Both the position numbers and the translations under genes were made by a program. The notes below the pieces were generated by a model, which worked only from the letters and a program-made list of their open reading frames with translations, was not told the origin of the DNA and did no database searches. 45,526 bases of DNA from Candidatus Dadabacteria bacterium (GTDB lineage Bacteria > Desulfobacterota_D > UBA1144 > Nemesobacterales > JADFKM01): assembly GCA_022564935.1 (NCBI GenBank), contig JADFKM010000008.1, forward strand, positions 1-45,526, read 5' to 3'. The stretch's first letter is position 1. Each line of letters starts with the position of its first letter. Of the stretch, positions 17,495 through 26,143 are shown in pieces.

Positions 17495-18064
17495 TCACGT
17501 ATCCATCCTGGGTATGCCTCCACGCACACACCATATATGATGTTTGTCAGTCTTATTGCTGTCACCCACCTCACCCGTGTTGAATTCCACTGTCTTAGCA
17601 CGGCTTTTATCGCTAGGAAGGTTATCTGCGACCCAGTAAAAACCACTGACCACATTTTTAAAGGGGTGACCTGCTGGTAGTAACGGTCCACCGGATGTTG
17701 CGTTTCGGTCTATCAGGCTGAGCAATTGTTCAATCGTGGGCAAATGCCACCCCATGCGGCTGCCCACGGTTTTACTGATACACTGCTCGACTGCAGAATC
17801 CCAATCCAGTTTGGTATCACCGGGGGCCAGCTCCCATACTAGGCATGTCTCCCTGTCCAGGACGGCTTCTCCATCTGGATTTCCTTCTGTAGGCAAGACA
17901 AGTACAAATCGATCTTGGGCGAGTTGCTTACTCCACGCGTCGGGACAACTCGTTGATTCGCCTTTATTAACAACGCTAGGAGCGCAAGCACAGATAGCCA
18001 GAGCTAAGATCGGAACGACGCTCAATTGTTTCAATGTTTTCTTAGATATGCATTGAATGTTCAT
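17495..18064 (-). CDS. DUF1566-domain lipoprotein
   Basis: 189 residues. The signal peptide ends in a lipobox (LAICAC), so the mature protein would be lipid-anchored at the Cys. The body is a DUF1566/Lcl domain, a C-type-lectin-like fold: DRETCLVWELAP, WDSAVEQCISKTVG, WHLPTIEQLLSLID, SGFYWVADN and HHIWCVRGG are its usual landmarks. Such proteins sit on the cell surface and are thought to bind glycans or surfaces. AGGAGG lies six bases from the ATG, so translation should be efficient. A candidate promoter lies at 18149-18177. It stands alone. Confidence 0.85.
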   Translation of the reverse strand: MNIQCISKKTLKQLSVVPILALAICACAPSVVNKGESTSCPDAWSKQLAQDRFVLVLPTEGNPDGEAVLDRETCLVWELAPGDTKLDWDSAVEQCISKTVGSRMGWHLPTIEQLLSLIDRNATSGGPLLPAGHPFKNVVSGFYWVADNLPSDKSRAKTVEFNTGEVGDSNKTDKHHIWCVRGGIPRMDT

Positions 18065-18148
18065 TCTCTTCCTCCTGTGTTAGATGATAAGAATTTGCTT
18101 TCTTAAGCATAGATAAACCCATTTTATGCATTAACCTTTTCTTTCCAC

Positions 18149-18177
18149 ATTTTCCGATAATAATAAGCTCATGTCAA
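18149..18177 (-). promoter_or_regulatory. Candidate promoter of the DUF1566 lipoprotein gene
   Basis: TTGACA (18172-18177) is a perfect -35. With a 17-base spacer the -10 is GAAAAT (18149-18154), only four of six. The leader would be about 80 bases and ends in AGGAGG. Confidence 0.45.
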
Positions 18178-18620
18178 CAAACTTTCCTCTCTGACTACAT
18201 ATTTCTTCGCAAACAAACGTTTTTCCCTTCAAGCATATCATTAATTTTAACTCGTTCTCACTCCTCTCTTATTAATTAACAAAACTCGCCTTGTAAGTGC
18301 TTTTAACCTTTGTTTCTTTTGACTTCTCGTTCCATTTACTCTCTGCTATGTTACCCAAGCTAAACTCTCAAGCCTCCTCAGGTCCCTTGCCACAAGAATC
18401 ACAGCTGAATATCGACCTCGGTGTCATACGCCCGTGTTTAGGTAACAGGAATACCTACCGGTTTATCTTTATCATGTCTTTAAAAAAACTGGAGGGGTTA
18501 ATCGGCAAAACTAAAGCAAATCAAACGGATGAAATCGCAAGCCCAGTCTCTCCGGAAATGTGCCCACCTGTGTCACTACCCGAAATAACTGTCAAAAGGC
18601 TCAAAGAGATATCCCCACAC
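18178..18620. other. Intergenic, no gene seen
   Basis: About 440 bases between the lipoprotein promoter and the end of the TPR gene. The left half is AT-rich; the right half has an open plus-strand frame that runs into the TPR gene and is a shadow of it. No tRNA or clear terminator. Confidence 0.5.
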
Positions 18621-19916
18621 CTAAACCGCATCCTTGTAATTCCCAAGTTTTTTCATAGCGGCCTCCCGGCTCCGTATAGCGTCCATATCATCCTGATTGA
18701 CCTTAAGGGTTTCGTCGTAACACCTGACTTCTTCCTCAATCCTTCCAAGCTTCCCATACGCTATTCCCTTGTTAAACCACGCACCGGGATGCCAGGGGTT
18801 TATCTCAAGTGTCTTATCATAAGCCGCGACCGCCTCTTCATGGCGTCCTAGGGCATCGAGGGAAAAACCCTTTCCAAACCACGAAGCTTCGTTCTCGGGG
18901 CTTATGTCAATGGATATATCAAAAGCCTCGATAGCCTCGGGATGACGCCCTACAACGCTCAGCGTAGCTCCCTTATCGTTCCAGGCATCGGGATGTCGGG
19001 GCTTAATATCGAGCAGCCTATTATACACACCTATAGCTTCCTCGTACCTGCCGACACCTGCAAGTGCAACACCTTTGCCATACAGGGCTCCCGTGTGGTT
19101 CGGGTCAACATCAAGGGCCTTATCGAAAGCCTCGATAACTCTTTCGTAATCCCCCCTAGAGAACAGCTCAACTCCCAAATCATGCCACGCCGCCGCTACG
19201 GAGCCGTCGAGTTCTGCTGCCATTTCCTTAATCATGTCCCGCCCGGCACGCTCGGAGTCGTCCTGGCTTCTTTTGAGCTCAAAAAGCTCGGATTCGCTTA
19301 ACTGTTTGATTTCTTTTTCGATTTCCTCATAGCGTTCTTCCATCGAAGCTATCTTCCTTATGGTTTGAACGAGCTCGAGGCCTAACTTTTTATCTTGTCC
19401 TGTGCCCGCTCTGGAGCTTAACTCTATAAATACCGAGGCAAGCCCGATCTCATCGTTATCTTCATAGGCTTTATTGACATCGGCCATAGTCAGGTTTCTG
19501 AACTCAAGGTCTTTGTCATCGACGGCAAGGTCGGGATGAACCAGCTTGGCAATTTCCCTATGCAGCTTTTTAATCCTTTCCGAATGCTTCTTTGCCACAC
19601 CGTAAATGGCCCCTGAATACCGGACAGACTCACCGGCGGCTGCCCTTGCCTTTTCGGCCTTCTCCCTAGTAGCGCTGTCTTCGGGATTGCTATCGGCTAT
19701 AAGCTCGGCGATTATAGCTTTAACATCTTTATGGGTGGAGCTCTTCTCTCCGATCAGCCTGATATAACGGTCTTCAAACTCGATCAGTTCGGAACGGAAC
19801 TTTGTCAGCTGACGCTCTCGACCCGCAAGCCTTTCCTTAAGATGTTCTAGCTCGGTTAGCTTTTTGTTAAGTTCCTTCTCTTCCGGCGTGAGCCTATTAT
19901 CGTCCTCAGCAGGCAT
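18621..19916 (-). CDS. Coiled-coil, J-like segment and TPR repeat protein
   Basis: 431 residues. Residues 10-55 are a strongly charged coiled coil. A segment at about 115-160 resembles a degenerate DnaJ domain: KLHREIAKLVHPDLA with the HPD motif at 127-129, then MADVNKAYE. In DnaJ proteins HPD stimulates Hsp70 ATPase, so a DnaK link is possible. A second coiled coil follows (about 195-235). From about 240 to 425 there are at least five TPRs, e.g. AWHDLGVELFSRGDYERVIE, LYGKGVALAGVGRYEEAI and AWFNKGIAYGKLGRIEEEV. There is no signal peptide, so it is a cytoplasmic scaffold. A TATAAA sits ten bases before the ATG and no ribosome binding site is seen, so the transcript may be nearly leaderless. 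Confidence 0.8.
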   Translation of the reverse strand: MPAEDDNRLTPEEKELNKKLTELEHLKERLAGRERQLTKFRSELIEFEDRYIRLIGEKSSTHKDVKAIIAELIADSNPEDSATREKAEKARAAAGESVRYSGAIYGVAKKHSERIKKLHREIAKLVHPDLAVDDKDLEFRNLTMADVNKAYEDNDEIGLASVFIELSSRAGTGQDKKLGLELVQTIRKIASMEERYEEIEKEIKQLSESELFELKRSQDDSERAGRDMIKEMAAELDGSVAAAWHDLGVELFSRGDYERVIEAFDKALDVDPNHTGALYGKGVALAGVGRYEEAIGVYNRLLDIKPRHPDAWNDKGATLSVVGRHPEAIEAFDISIDISPENEASWFGKGFSLDALGRHEEAVAAYDKTLEINPWHPGAWFNKGIAYGKLGRIEEEVRCYDETLKVNQDDMDAIRSREAAMKKLGNYKDAV

Positions 19917-20333
19917 TGATTATAATTTTATACCAAACTAGCGCTAAATTGAAGTACCGCTAATCGTTCGAGCGTTTCACAACCCCGTCAGATTCAATGC
20001 CCGTTATCCTTAAGGACCGCGCGCATTTAAGAACACGGATCAAAAAAGAAAGAGACCGACATTGAGAAGTGCCGGGAGTATAAAGGGCTGCGAACTGGAG
20101 GGGCGAGAAGAGCACCCCCCCGCCGAGTGTTTAACTTTCCATCGATAGCCCTCACATCAAAAATCACTGAGCATATGTCTTGAGCTGCAATCCGCAGTAA
20201 ACCAAGCGCATGGGAAAAGGCTACCGTCAATAGGAATAAACGTTATAACTAAACCTATGCGGCTCTTAGGCGCGAAGCGCAACATGGTATTACAGTATCA
20301 ACATCTCGGGTGATGAAGCAGTCATACCCGCTC
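19917..20333. other. Intergenic, no supported gene
   Basis: A 67-codon minus-strand frame (20027-20230) exists but has no ribosome binding site, an unlikely composition (RRGGALLAPPVRSP) and no similarity that I know, so I leave it out. No RNA gene seen. Confidence 0.5.
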
Positions 20334-20558
20334 TCAGGCGCCGCGGCTATGACTCGAAGCGAAAATCTCTCCGACCCTGTTCAGATATTCCTGCGCTTTT
20401 TCCCGGTCGCCCCGCAGCGTGTAGAGGGCGCCGATGGCGTCCACCGCGGCGGCAGGCATTGAAACCAGCTCGAGGTACCGCTCTGGAGTCAACACCTCTC
20501 CGAACAGAGCCAACTGCTCCTGCTCCGTTATGTTATGGTCAAATACCGTCTCCATCAA
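20334..20558 (-). CDS. Small conserved-looking protein, unknown function
   Basis: 74 residues beginning MMETVFDHNITEQEQLALFG. The second half (VDAIGALYTLRGDREKAQEYLNRV) looks like a single TPR-type helix pair. I recall short proteins of about 70 residues with the same VFDHN(V/I)T opening and LRGD..KAEEYL ending, but I cannot name a family. Start is ATG 20558 or the next codon. It lies 176 bases downstream of the PqqD-like gene on the same strand, so the two could be linked. Confidence 0.55.
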   Translation of the reverse strand: MMETVFDHNITEQEQLALFGEVLTPERYLELVSMPAAAVDAIGALYTLRGDREKAQEYLNRVGEIFASSHSRGA

Positions 20559-20734
20559 TCAACTCCACTTAGGTTCCTCCACGTCTTGGGTCTAAGGAAT
20601 TAAGCCGCGCGGGCCGGAAGCTCCGCTTATTGGTACTCGCGAGGCTCTAAACTCGCTTGCGACCCACCCGAACCAAGCCTCATCGCTCAGGGCTTCACTA
20701 CATATTTCCATAGCCGGAGCAAACTGCATATCCA

Positions 20735-21043
20735 CTACACCTCCACTATCAACTCGGCCCCTATCAACTGATTAATAAACTCAAAACAGTCCCTTTCAGC
20801 CACTTCCCCATCTACCTCAAATTTGTTAAGTATCGCTTGAAGAACCGTTTCCATCTTACGCCGGCCGTTAATTTGGGCCCATATGTACGTCCCAAGGGGG
20901 CTCAGGGCAAAAAGCCTGTTCATGTGGGCGAGTTTTCCCTTTATCGGCACGAGGAATATCTCCCCGGCGACAATATTTTCGTTCTGTGAAAATACCTTAT
21001 CGAAAAACCCTTCGTCCAACCCATTTTCTGGAGCCACTTTCAC
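20735..21043 (-). CDS. PqqD-like RiPP recognition element protein
   Basis: 102 residues, a free-standing PqqD domain. Motifs are NENIVAGEIFLVPIKGKLAHMNRLFALSPLGTYIW, then KMETVLQAILNKFEV and DCFEFINQLIGAELI: three strands and a winged-helix core. Such proteins bind the leader peptide of a ribosomally made peptide and hand it to a radical SAM or other enzyme. No radical SAM enzyme, precursor peptide or transporter is visible within several kb, so it is an orphan here. The start is GTG 21043: an in-frame stop lies 3 bases upstream, and only a weak AGGT precedes it. Confidence 0.8.
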   Translation of the reverse strand: MKVAPENGLDEGFFDKVFSQNENIVAGEIFLVPIKGKLAHMNRLFALSPLGTYIWAQINGRRKMETVLQAILNKFEVDGEVAERDCFEFINQLIGAELIVEV

Positions 21044-21527
21044 ACCTATCTATATGAGAGATAAAATCTCGGTTGTAGTGTAAACCGGCGACTATCGAAT
21101 TATAACCCTACAATATCAGTTTATGAGAATCAAATTGAAATTTCATGCTTGATTGTCATAAATCAATCTCGAGCAGATGGAAGCAAAACGGCCGCTTCGC
21201 TCCTCTTTGACAAGCTTTGGACGAAATCTAAAAGCTCACGCCGTAACGGGAACTGATTTGAGTAACGGCCTAGGGTGAATTGAGCACAACCCTCAAAATA
21301 AACAATATTTAGCGTACCCATCCTTCGGTCACAACCAAAGTCGGAGGGGAACCAGGTATTACAAACGAGGAGGCTGGTATATCGGATTGCGTTATTGTAT
21401 TGCCCTGAAGGTAAAATAAAGCCGAAGTAATTTTAAGGGGAAATACCGCGAGGCTGGGTTATTGGTTTTGCCGTAACACACCACGTCCCACCCCCTCGCC
21501 ATCCCAAGAAATCCTAAGAAATCCAGC
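21044..21527. other. Intergenic, no gene seen
   Basis: About 480 bases. One 66-codon minus frame overlaps the PhzF gene in another phase and looks random. I looked for a short RiPP precursor for the PqqD-like protein and found no convincing candidate with a ribosome binding site. Confidence 0.5.
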
Positions 21528-22418
21528 TCAAACAAGCTCACCCTGAGCGACCATGAAAACGCTTCCGCCAACCCTGACTCCAATCTCCCCACCTCTGAAA
21601 TCGGCCTTAACGAGAAGTAGAGACGGCCTTCGCAACTCGTAGCCCTGCTCGACCCTGACGTCCACTACATCCCCTCCGAGACTGCGATGTTTTGATAGAT
21701 ATGCGCCGAGGCACCCGGCAGCGCTGCCCGTCGTCGCTGGGTCTTCCGGCACGCCGTAGTAATCCCCGAACACCCTCATGCTGAGATCGTTGTCGTTGGA
21801 GCGGGCGTCGGGACAAAATACAAGTATGGCCTTGGCGTTCGTGTTCTCAATATAGGCGTAATATCTAGGCAAATCTACCGAAACCCCCTCAAGCGCTTCG
21901 AGGGAGCACACCGGCACTATGACGTATGGGAATCCGGTCGAAACCTCCTCCACCGGATACCGCCCGTCTATTTCCTCCTGAGCAATGTTGAGAACGGGAG
22001 CTAATTTCCCGGCGTCGTGGGCGGGGCCGAAATCCGGCCGGGGCTGACTCATCCACAGTACCCCGGGACTTCCGCCTTCGTACTCGATATCGACGAGGAT
22101 CTTCCCGATCTTCAGATTTATCGCCAGCTCGCTGACCGGGCCGCCGAGTATTTCACGCTGTATGACGAAAGCTGTGCCGAGCGTGGGGTGGCCCGCGAAG
22201 GGAACCTCCCTCCTGGGGGTGAATATCCTCACGTCATAACCCCCGTCCCTCTCCTCGTCGGTGAGAATGAACGAAGTTTCGGAGAAGCCCATCTCGCGTG
22301 TTATCTCCTGCATCTGTTCGGTAGTGAGCGAGCCTGCGTTCCCTACCACCGCAAGCTGGTTGCCAGAGTATTTCCTCACGCCGAACACGTCCACTATGTA
22401 GAAAGGAAATTGGGTCAT
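21528..22418 (-). CDS. PhzF-family isomerase/epimerase
   Basis: 296 residues, the full length of the family. It has the two-fold diaminopimelate-epimerase-like barrel. Motifs are FYIVDVFGVRKYSGNQLAVV at the N-terminus, MGFSETSFIL (with the catalytic Glu of the PhzF type), VRIFTPRREVPFAGHPTLGTAFVI and, in the second half, GVPEDPATTGSAAGCLGAYL. PhzF itself isomerises trans-2,3-dihydro-3-hydroxyanthranilate in phenazine synthesis; most homologues have unknown substrates, and there are no other phz genes here. Start is ATG 22418. No operon partner is clear. Confidence 0.9.
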   Translation of the reverse strand: MTQFPFYIVDVFGVRKYSGNQLAVVGNAGSLTTEQMQEITREMGFSETSFILTDEERDGGYDVRIFTPRREVPFAGHPTLGTAFVIQREILGGPVSELAINLKIGKILVDIEYEGGSPGVLWMSQPRPDFGPAHDAGKLAPVLNIAQEEIDGRYPVEEVSTGFPYVIVPVCSLEALEGVSVDLPRYYAYIENTNAKAILVFCPDARSNDNDLSMRVFGDYYGVPEDPATTGSAAGCLGAYLSKHRSLGGDVVDVRVEQGYELRRPSLLLVKADFRGGEIGVRVGGSVFMVAQGELV

Positions 22419-22521
22419 TGTTCGTTTTACTTGTACCTCATTATTTCACCGCCGGCTTGGCTCCATTCTCTAAATGCACCGGCTTGTATTTGTTTTTCTC
22501 ATTTCCTAAACCACTCTCCTC

Positions 22522-23190
22522 CTAACAACTGCAAAGCCTCTCTTCCTTGAGCGCCTCGACTCCCTCTCTCACAAGGAAAACTACGATAAATAATGCTGCC
22601 GCGGGGTCTGCCCACCACAACCCGAACAGGTAGTTCAGCCCTAGCCCACAGAGCAGGGCAACCGAAAGCAGCACGCACGCAAAGGTTTGTTTGGAATCGG
22701 CCCTGAGGCTGGCGGAGCCTAAGGAAGCCGCCGTGCTTCGCTTCATGAAGAAAAGCACCGGCATTACCACGAGCGATACACAGGCTATCACAATCCCAAA
22801 AAGGGTCGGCTCCGCCGCCTCGCTTGAGAGCAGCTTATCAACCGACTCGAAGGTCAAATATGCGGCCAGGATGAACAGGCTCCATGCCACGAGCTTCAAA
22901 GCCCGCGCCTCAGTCCTCTCAAGCTGCTCGTGCGAGAGGCCGTCTCCGCTCTTGAACCTCCAGACCATCACGACTCCTGAGAGCGACTCGATGAAGCTAT
23001 CGACCCCGAATCCGAGCAGGGCTATGCTTCCGGCGCTCAAGGCAACAACCACAGATACCAGCCCCTCCACCACGTTGTATACGACGGTGAAAACCGAAAG
23101 CGCAAGTCCCCTTCGCTCCATATCGACTCTCAAGCGCTCGGAGCCGGACGAAATTTCGATCTCGGTCAGTTGTTTATCGTTCGAACACAT
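22522..23190 (-). CDS. CDF-superfamily cation transporter, TMEM163-like
   Basis: 222 residues from ATG 23190, which has GGAG six bases upstream; a longer frame from TTG 23250 lacks a ribosome binding site. Six membrane helices are visible. The first block (VYNVVEGLVSVVVALSAGSIALLGFGVDSFIE) carries the GFGxDSxIE signature of the TMEM163-like branch, in which D-x3-E replaces the usual metal site of cation diffusion facilitators. The fifth helix has LRADSKQTFACVLLS. There is no cytoplasmic C-terminal domain: the protein ends in a short tail ELERLCSC-type (KEERLCSC) with two Cys. It probably exports Zn2+ or another divalent cation. Confidence 0.75.
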   Translation of the reverse strand: MCSNDKQLTEIEISSGSERLRVDMERRGLALSVFTVVYNVVEGLVSVVVALSAGSIALLGFGVDSFIESLSGVVMVWRFKSGDGLSHEQLERTEARALKLVAWSLFILAAYLTFESVDKLLSSEAAEPTLFGIVIACVSLVVMPVLFFMKRSTAASLGSASLRADSKQTFACVLLSVALLCGLGLNYLFGLWWADPAAALFIVVFLVREGVEALKEERLCSC

Positions 23191-23395
23191 TTCCCTCTCC
23201 ACACACAAGCCACAAACGAGCGCTGTAAGGCTATCCATAACTCCCGGCAACCTTTACAGGTATTACAACCACCGACTTGCCACTCGTATCCTCGCCCTTT
23301 AATGATGAATGATGTTAGAGCCGAATACTTAGAAAATCCGCAAAACCGAATGGGGGCCGACCCGGGACTGAGGCTAAAAACTCCTCATTGTATCA

Positions 23396-24088
23396 TCAAA
23401 ACCTCTGGGGCAGCAGGTTATTGCCGACGAAGCTGAAATGCCCGTTTTTCCCCACTATTATGTGGTCGATGACCCTTATGTCGAGCACCCTTGTGGCCTC
23501 GACGACCGAGCGAGTGAGGGCAATGTCTTCTTCCGAGGGGCGAACAACTCCCGAAGGGTGGTTGTGAACCAGAATAACCCCCGAGGCGTGGTTTGAGAGA
23601 ACGGCCTCTACTATCTGCCTGGGAAACACGCTGACCCTACTCACGGTGCCGCTGCTCAGGGTGTCGTAGCTTATGACCCTGTTTTTGATATCCACATATA
23701 TAGCGAGAAAAGTCTCGTTATGGAGACCCGCCATTTTGGTTCTGGCAAACGTAATTACCGCATCCGGGGTGCTTAGGGCGTCCTTTTCGACCATCTCCTC
23801 CTCTGTGTATTGGACGAAGAGCTCCTTTATTAGAAGAATTAGCGAGGAGGAAACATCGCCCATGCCGGGGCATTTCTCAAGCTCAGACCGTGGAGCGTCC
23901 AACACGGCCCCAATACTCCCGAAGCGCTTTATCAGCCCCTTCGCAATGGGCTTTACGTCCCTCCGGGGTATGGCGTAGGTAAGGAGCAGCTCAAGCAGCT
24001 CGTAGTCACCCATGCCGGCGCCCTGAGTGCGCAGGAACTTCTCCCGGAGGCGCTTGCGGTGCTCGAAGAAATGAGGCTTATCTCCCAA
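23396..24088 (-). CDS. radC: RadC/YeeS-type JAMM protein
   Basis: 230 residues, full length. The first 85 residues hold a helix-hairpin-helix-like region (YELLELLLTYAIPRRDVKPIA, LEKCPGMGD). The JAMM metal site follows: Glu in the strand NETFLAIYVD, then VHNHPSGVVRPSEEDI with the two His and Asp, and VIDHIIVG. Despite the name the cellular role is unsettled; the family is widely kept near DNA-processing genes. Here it lies just left of a parS site and mnmE. It begins at an ATG and is complete. Confidence 0.92.
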   Translation of the reverse strand: MGDKPHFFEHRKRLREKFLRTQGAGMGDYELLELLLTYAIPRRDVKPIAKGLIKRFGSIGAVLDAPRSELEKCPGMGDVSSSLILLIKELFVQYTEEEMVEKDALSTPDAVITFARTKMAGLHNETFLAIYVDIKNRVISYDTLSSGTVSRVSVFPRQIVEAVLSNHASGVILVHNHPSGVVRPSEEDIALTRSVVEATRVLDIRVIDHIIVGKNGHFSFVGNNLLPQRF

Positions 24089-24134
24089 CCATTCACTCCA
24101 CGCCGGTGGTTTTTAGTGGTGAGAGACGGCTCGA

Positions 24135-24150
24135 TGTTTCACGTGAAACA
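24135..24150. promoter_or_regulatory. parS: parS centromere site
   Basis: TGTTTCACGTGAAACA is a perfect 16-base palindrome that equals the bacterial parS consensus bound by ParB. It lies in the radC-mnmE divergent spacer, about 19.5 kb from the dnaA-dnaN origin candidate, as expected for origin-proximal partition sites. parA and parB themselves are not in the window. Confidence 0.93.
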
Positions 24151-24391
24151 TTTACACGCATAAAATACCGGTAGATTCAGAGCATGCAGTCCATTTCCCA
24201 CATTAACAAATTATTTTACCACTCTATCAGGGACTGGTCACATAGTACGGAGGCATTGACACATATGCCAAGGGTTTTATTGCCCCTTTTCCTCTACCGC
24301 CGTAATCGTATTGATTATATGACCCCGGCTAGCCCGGCACAAAGCGCTATGGTAGCCTTTTTGCTGATAAATACGTCTTCGCAACACTGAA

Positions 24392-25795
24392 ATGACCGCA
24401 AAAGACTTTACTCACGATGACACCATCGCGGCAATCGCAACCCCGGCGGGCCAAGGAGGTATCGCCGTTATAAGAATAAGCGGCGGGGACTCTTTAGGGG
24501 TGCTGGGGCATATTTTCAAAACTTCGGCAGGCAAGAGCGCAGCCGACATGGACTCTCACAGGCTTTATCACGGCAGGGTCATTGACTACGCATCCGGCGG
24601 CACGCTGGACATGGCCCTAGCTGTTGTGATGAAGTCCCCCCGTTCATACACAGGGGAAGACACGGCTGAGATACATTCCCACGGCGGATACCTCCTCCCC
24701 GGAAAAATCCTTGAGCTATGCTTCAAAAATGGAGCTAGACCCGCACGGCCGGGAGAGTTCACCCTGAGGGCGTTCCTGAACGGGCGCATGGACCTGGCGC
24801 AGGCCGAAGCAGTGGCAGACCTGGTGAGCGCCGAAACGACCGAATGCCTCAGGGTGGCCGAGCAGCAGCTTGAAGGGGCCTTGAGCTCCATAATAAACGG
24901 GTTTCAAAACAGCGTTCTCGAAGCCCTGGCGGAGGTGGAGGCACGGGTTGATTTCCCCGAGGAGGACATCGACCCGCTCATCAAGGAGCGAATATTCGAA
25001 TCCGTAGCGGCATTGATCGAAGAGATATCGAAGCTCATCTCCACGTTCGATGAGGGTAGGGTTCTCAAGCACGGCGTCTACACCGCGATCATAGGGAAAC
25101 CGAACGTTGGGAAGTCGAGCATCTTGAACAGGCTCGTGATGAAAGACCGGGCGATCGTGAGTCCGCATCCGGGCACCACAAGGGACTTCATCGAGGAAGC
25201 AATATCGGTGGGCGGGATACCCATCAGGCTGATTGACACCGCCGGTCTCAGGTCCGCCAGGGACGAAGTGGAGCATGCGGGTGTTGAAATGACGCGTAAG
25301 AAAGCCCGGGAGGCGGAGCTTATCATTGCGGTTTTTGACGGAAGCTGCGAGCTCGACGAAGACGACAGCAAGGTCATGGGTGATATCGACAGGAGCAAGA
25401 CCGTAATCGTTATCAACAAATCAGACCTTGTGCAACGGCTCTCCAGTGAGGACTTGGCCTTTGTACGCGGCGTGAAGCAAGTCGTCAAAACCTCGGCAAA
25501 GACCGGGGCGGGAATAGAGGATTTAAAGATGGCGCTGCAGGAGACAGTGCTGGGGAGCGAAAGGTCTTCTGAGGGAGCCAAATTCGTTATTTCTGAGCTC
25601 AGGCATAAGCGTGCGTTAGAGAGGACTTCAGAGTCCCTGAAAGGATTCCTATCGGCACTCCAAGCAGAGCAGTCCCCGGAGTTCTTGGCCTTTGACCTGC
25701 GACATGCGCTTGATAGCCTTGGGGAGATAACCGGAGAGACGACAACGGAGGAAATACTCGGCAGGATATTCAGTAAATTTTGTGTTGGAAAATAA
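24392..25795 (+). CDS. mnmE: tRNA uridine-5-carboxymethylaminomethyl modification GTPase MnmE
   Basis: 467 residues, full length. The N-terminal domain (DTIAAIATPAGQGGIAVIRISG) binds the folate one-carbon donor, the helical domain spans about 120-215, and the inserted Ras-like G domain has GKPNVGKSS (G1), DTAGLR (G3) and NKSD (G4). The C-terminus is FSKFCVGK, the CxGK tail whose Cys is required for modification. With MnmG it modifies the wobble uridine of several tRNAs. It is the only gene of its strand between 11.4 and 29 kb. mnmE is often next to the origin together with rpmH-rnpA-yidC and mnmG-parAB. Here those partners are absent, but parS and DnaA boxes flank it. Confidence 0.97.
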   Translation: MTAKDFTHDDTIAAIATPAGQGGIAVIRISGGDSLGVLGHIFKTSAGKSAADMDSHRLYHGRVIDYASGGTLDMALAVVMKSPRSYTGEDTAEIHSHGGYLLPGKILELCFKNGARPARPGEFTLRAFLNGRMDLAQAEAVADLVSAETTECLRVAEQQLEGALSSIINGFQNSVLEALAEVEARVDFPEEDIDPLIKERIFESVAALIEEISKLISTFDEGRVLKHGVYTAIIGKPNVGKSSILNRLVMKDRAIVSPHPGTTRDFIEEAISVGGIPIRLIDTAGLRSARDEVEHAGVEMTRKKAREAELIIAVFDGSCELDEDDSKVMGDIDRSKTVIVINKSDLVQRLSSEDLAFVRGVKQVVKTSAKTGAGIEDLKMALQETVLGSERSSEGAKFVISELRHKRALERTSESLKGFLSALQAEQSPEFLAFDLRHALDSLGEITGETTTEEILGRIFSKFCVGK

Positions 25796-25822
25796 GGGGC
25801 TTATAACACACTCACGTATAAA

Positions 25823-25952
25823 TTCCACAACTGTGGATAAGTCGGTGCAATATAATTACTAATGGTTATCGATAGTTACGATGATTTAATCAGGATATAG
25901 GAAATTCTGTCCACAGTTTATCCACAGCCGTGATTTTTTTATAGTTTTTTCA
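25823..25952. promoter_or_regulatory. DnaA-box cluster with AT tract downstream of mnmE
   Basis: Two perfect DnaA boxes: TGTGGATAA (25832-25840, minus orientation) and TTATCCACA (25918-25926, plus). The first is one arm of TCCACA-AC-TGTGGA (25824-25837). A near-box CTGTCCACA stands at 25907-25915, and an AT tract TGATTTTTTTATAGTTTTTT (25931-25950) follows the right box. The 348-base mnmE-pabC spacer has no gene. It could be a relic or secondary origin, or a DnaA-titrating site. Confidence 0.65.
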
Positions 25953-26143
25953 GTATCTTACGGTTTTGAACCCCCGCAAGTCCGAAAGCACAGCAGTTTT
26001 TTATATGTCCCGGCAGTATTATCGAATCCTCTCCACATACCCTTTTAAAGGAATAACGTTGGTAAAAGCGGCCACCCTTCACCGCTTATATCGCGTCAAA
26101 GACAGGATGAGTTCATTTCAGCTTATTCCATCTCACCCTTTCT

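Noticed and set aside
18297-18851. A 184-codon plus-strand frame
   Set aside because: Half of it lies opposite the TPR region of the J-like protein; no ribosome binding site and no recognisable domain.
20027-20230. A 67-codon minus-strand frame
   Set aside because: No start signal, odd composition and no similarity that I know; left as intergenic.
24716-25581. Long minus-strand frames opposite mnmE
   Set aside because: Shadows of mnmE, which has every expected motif on the plus strand.
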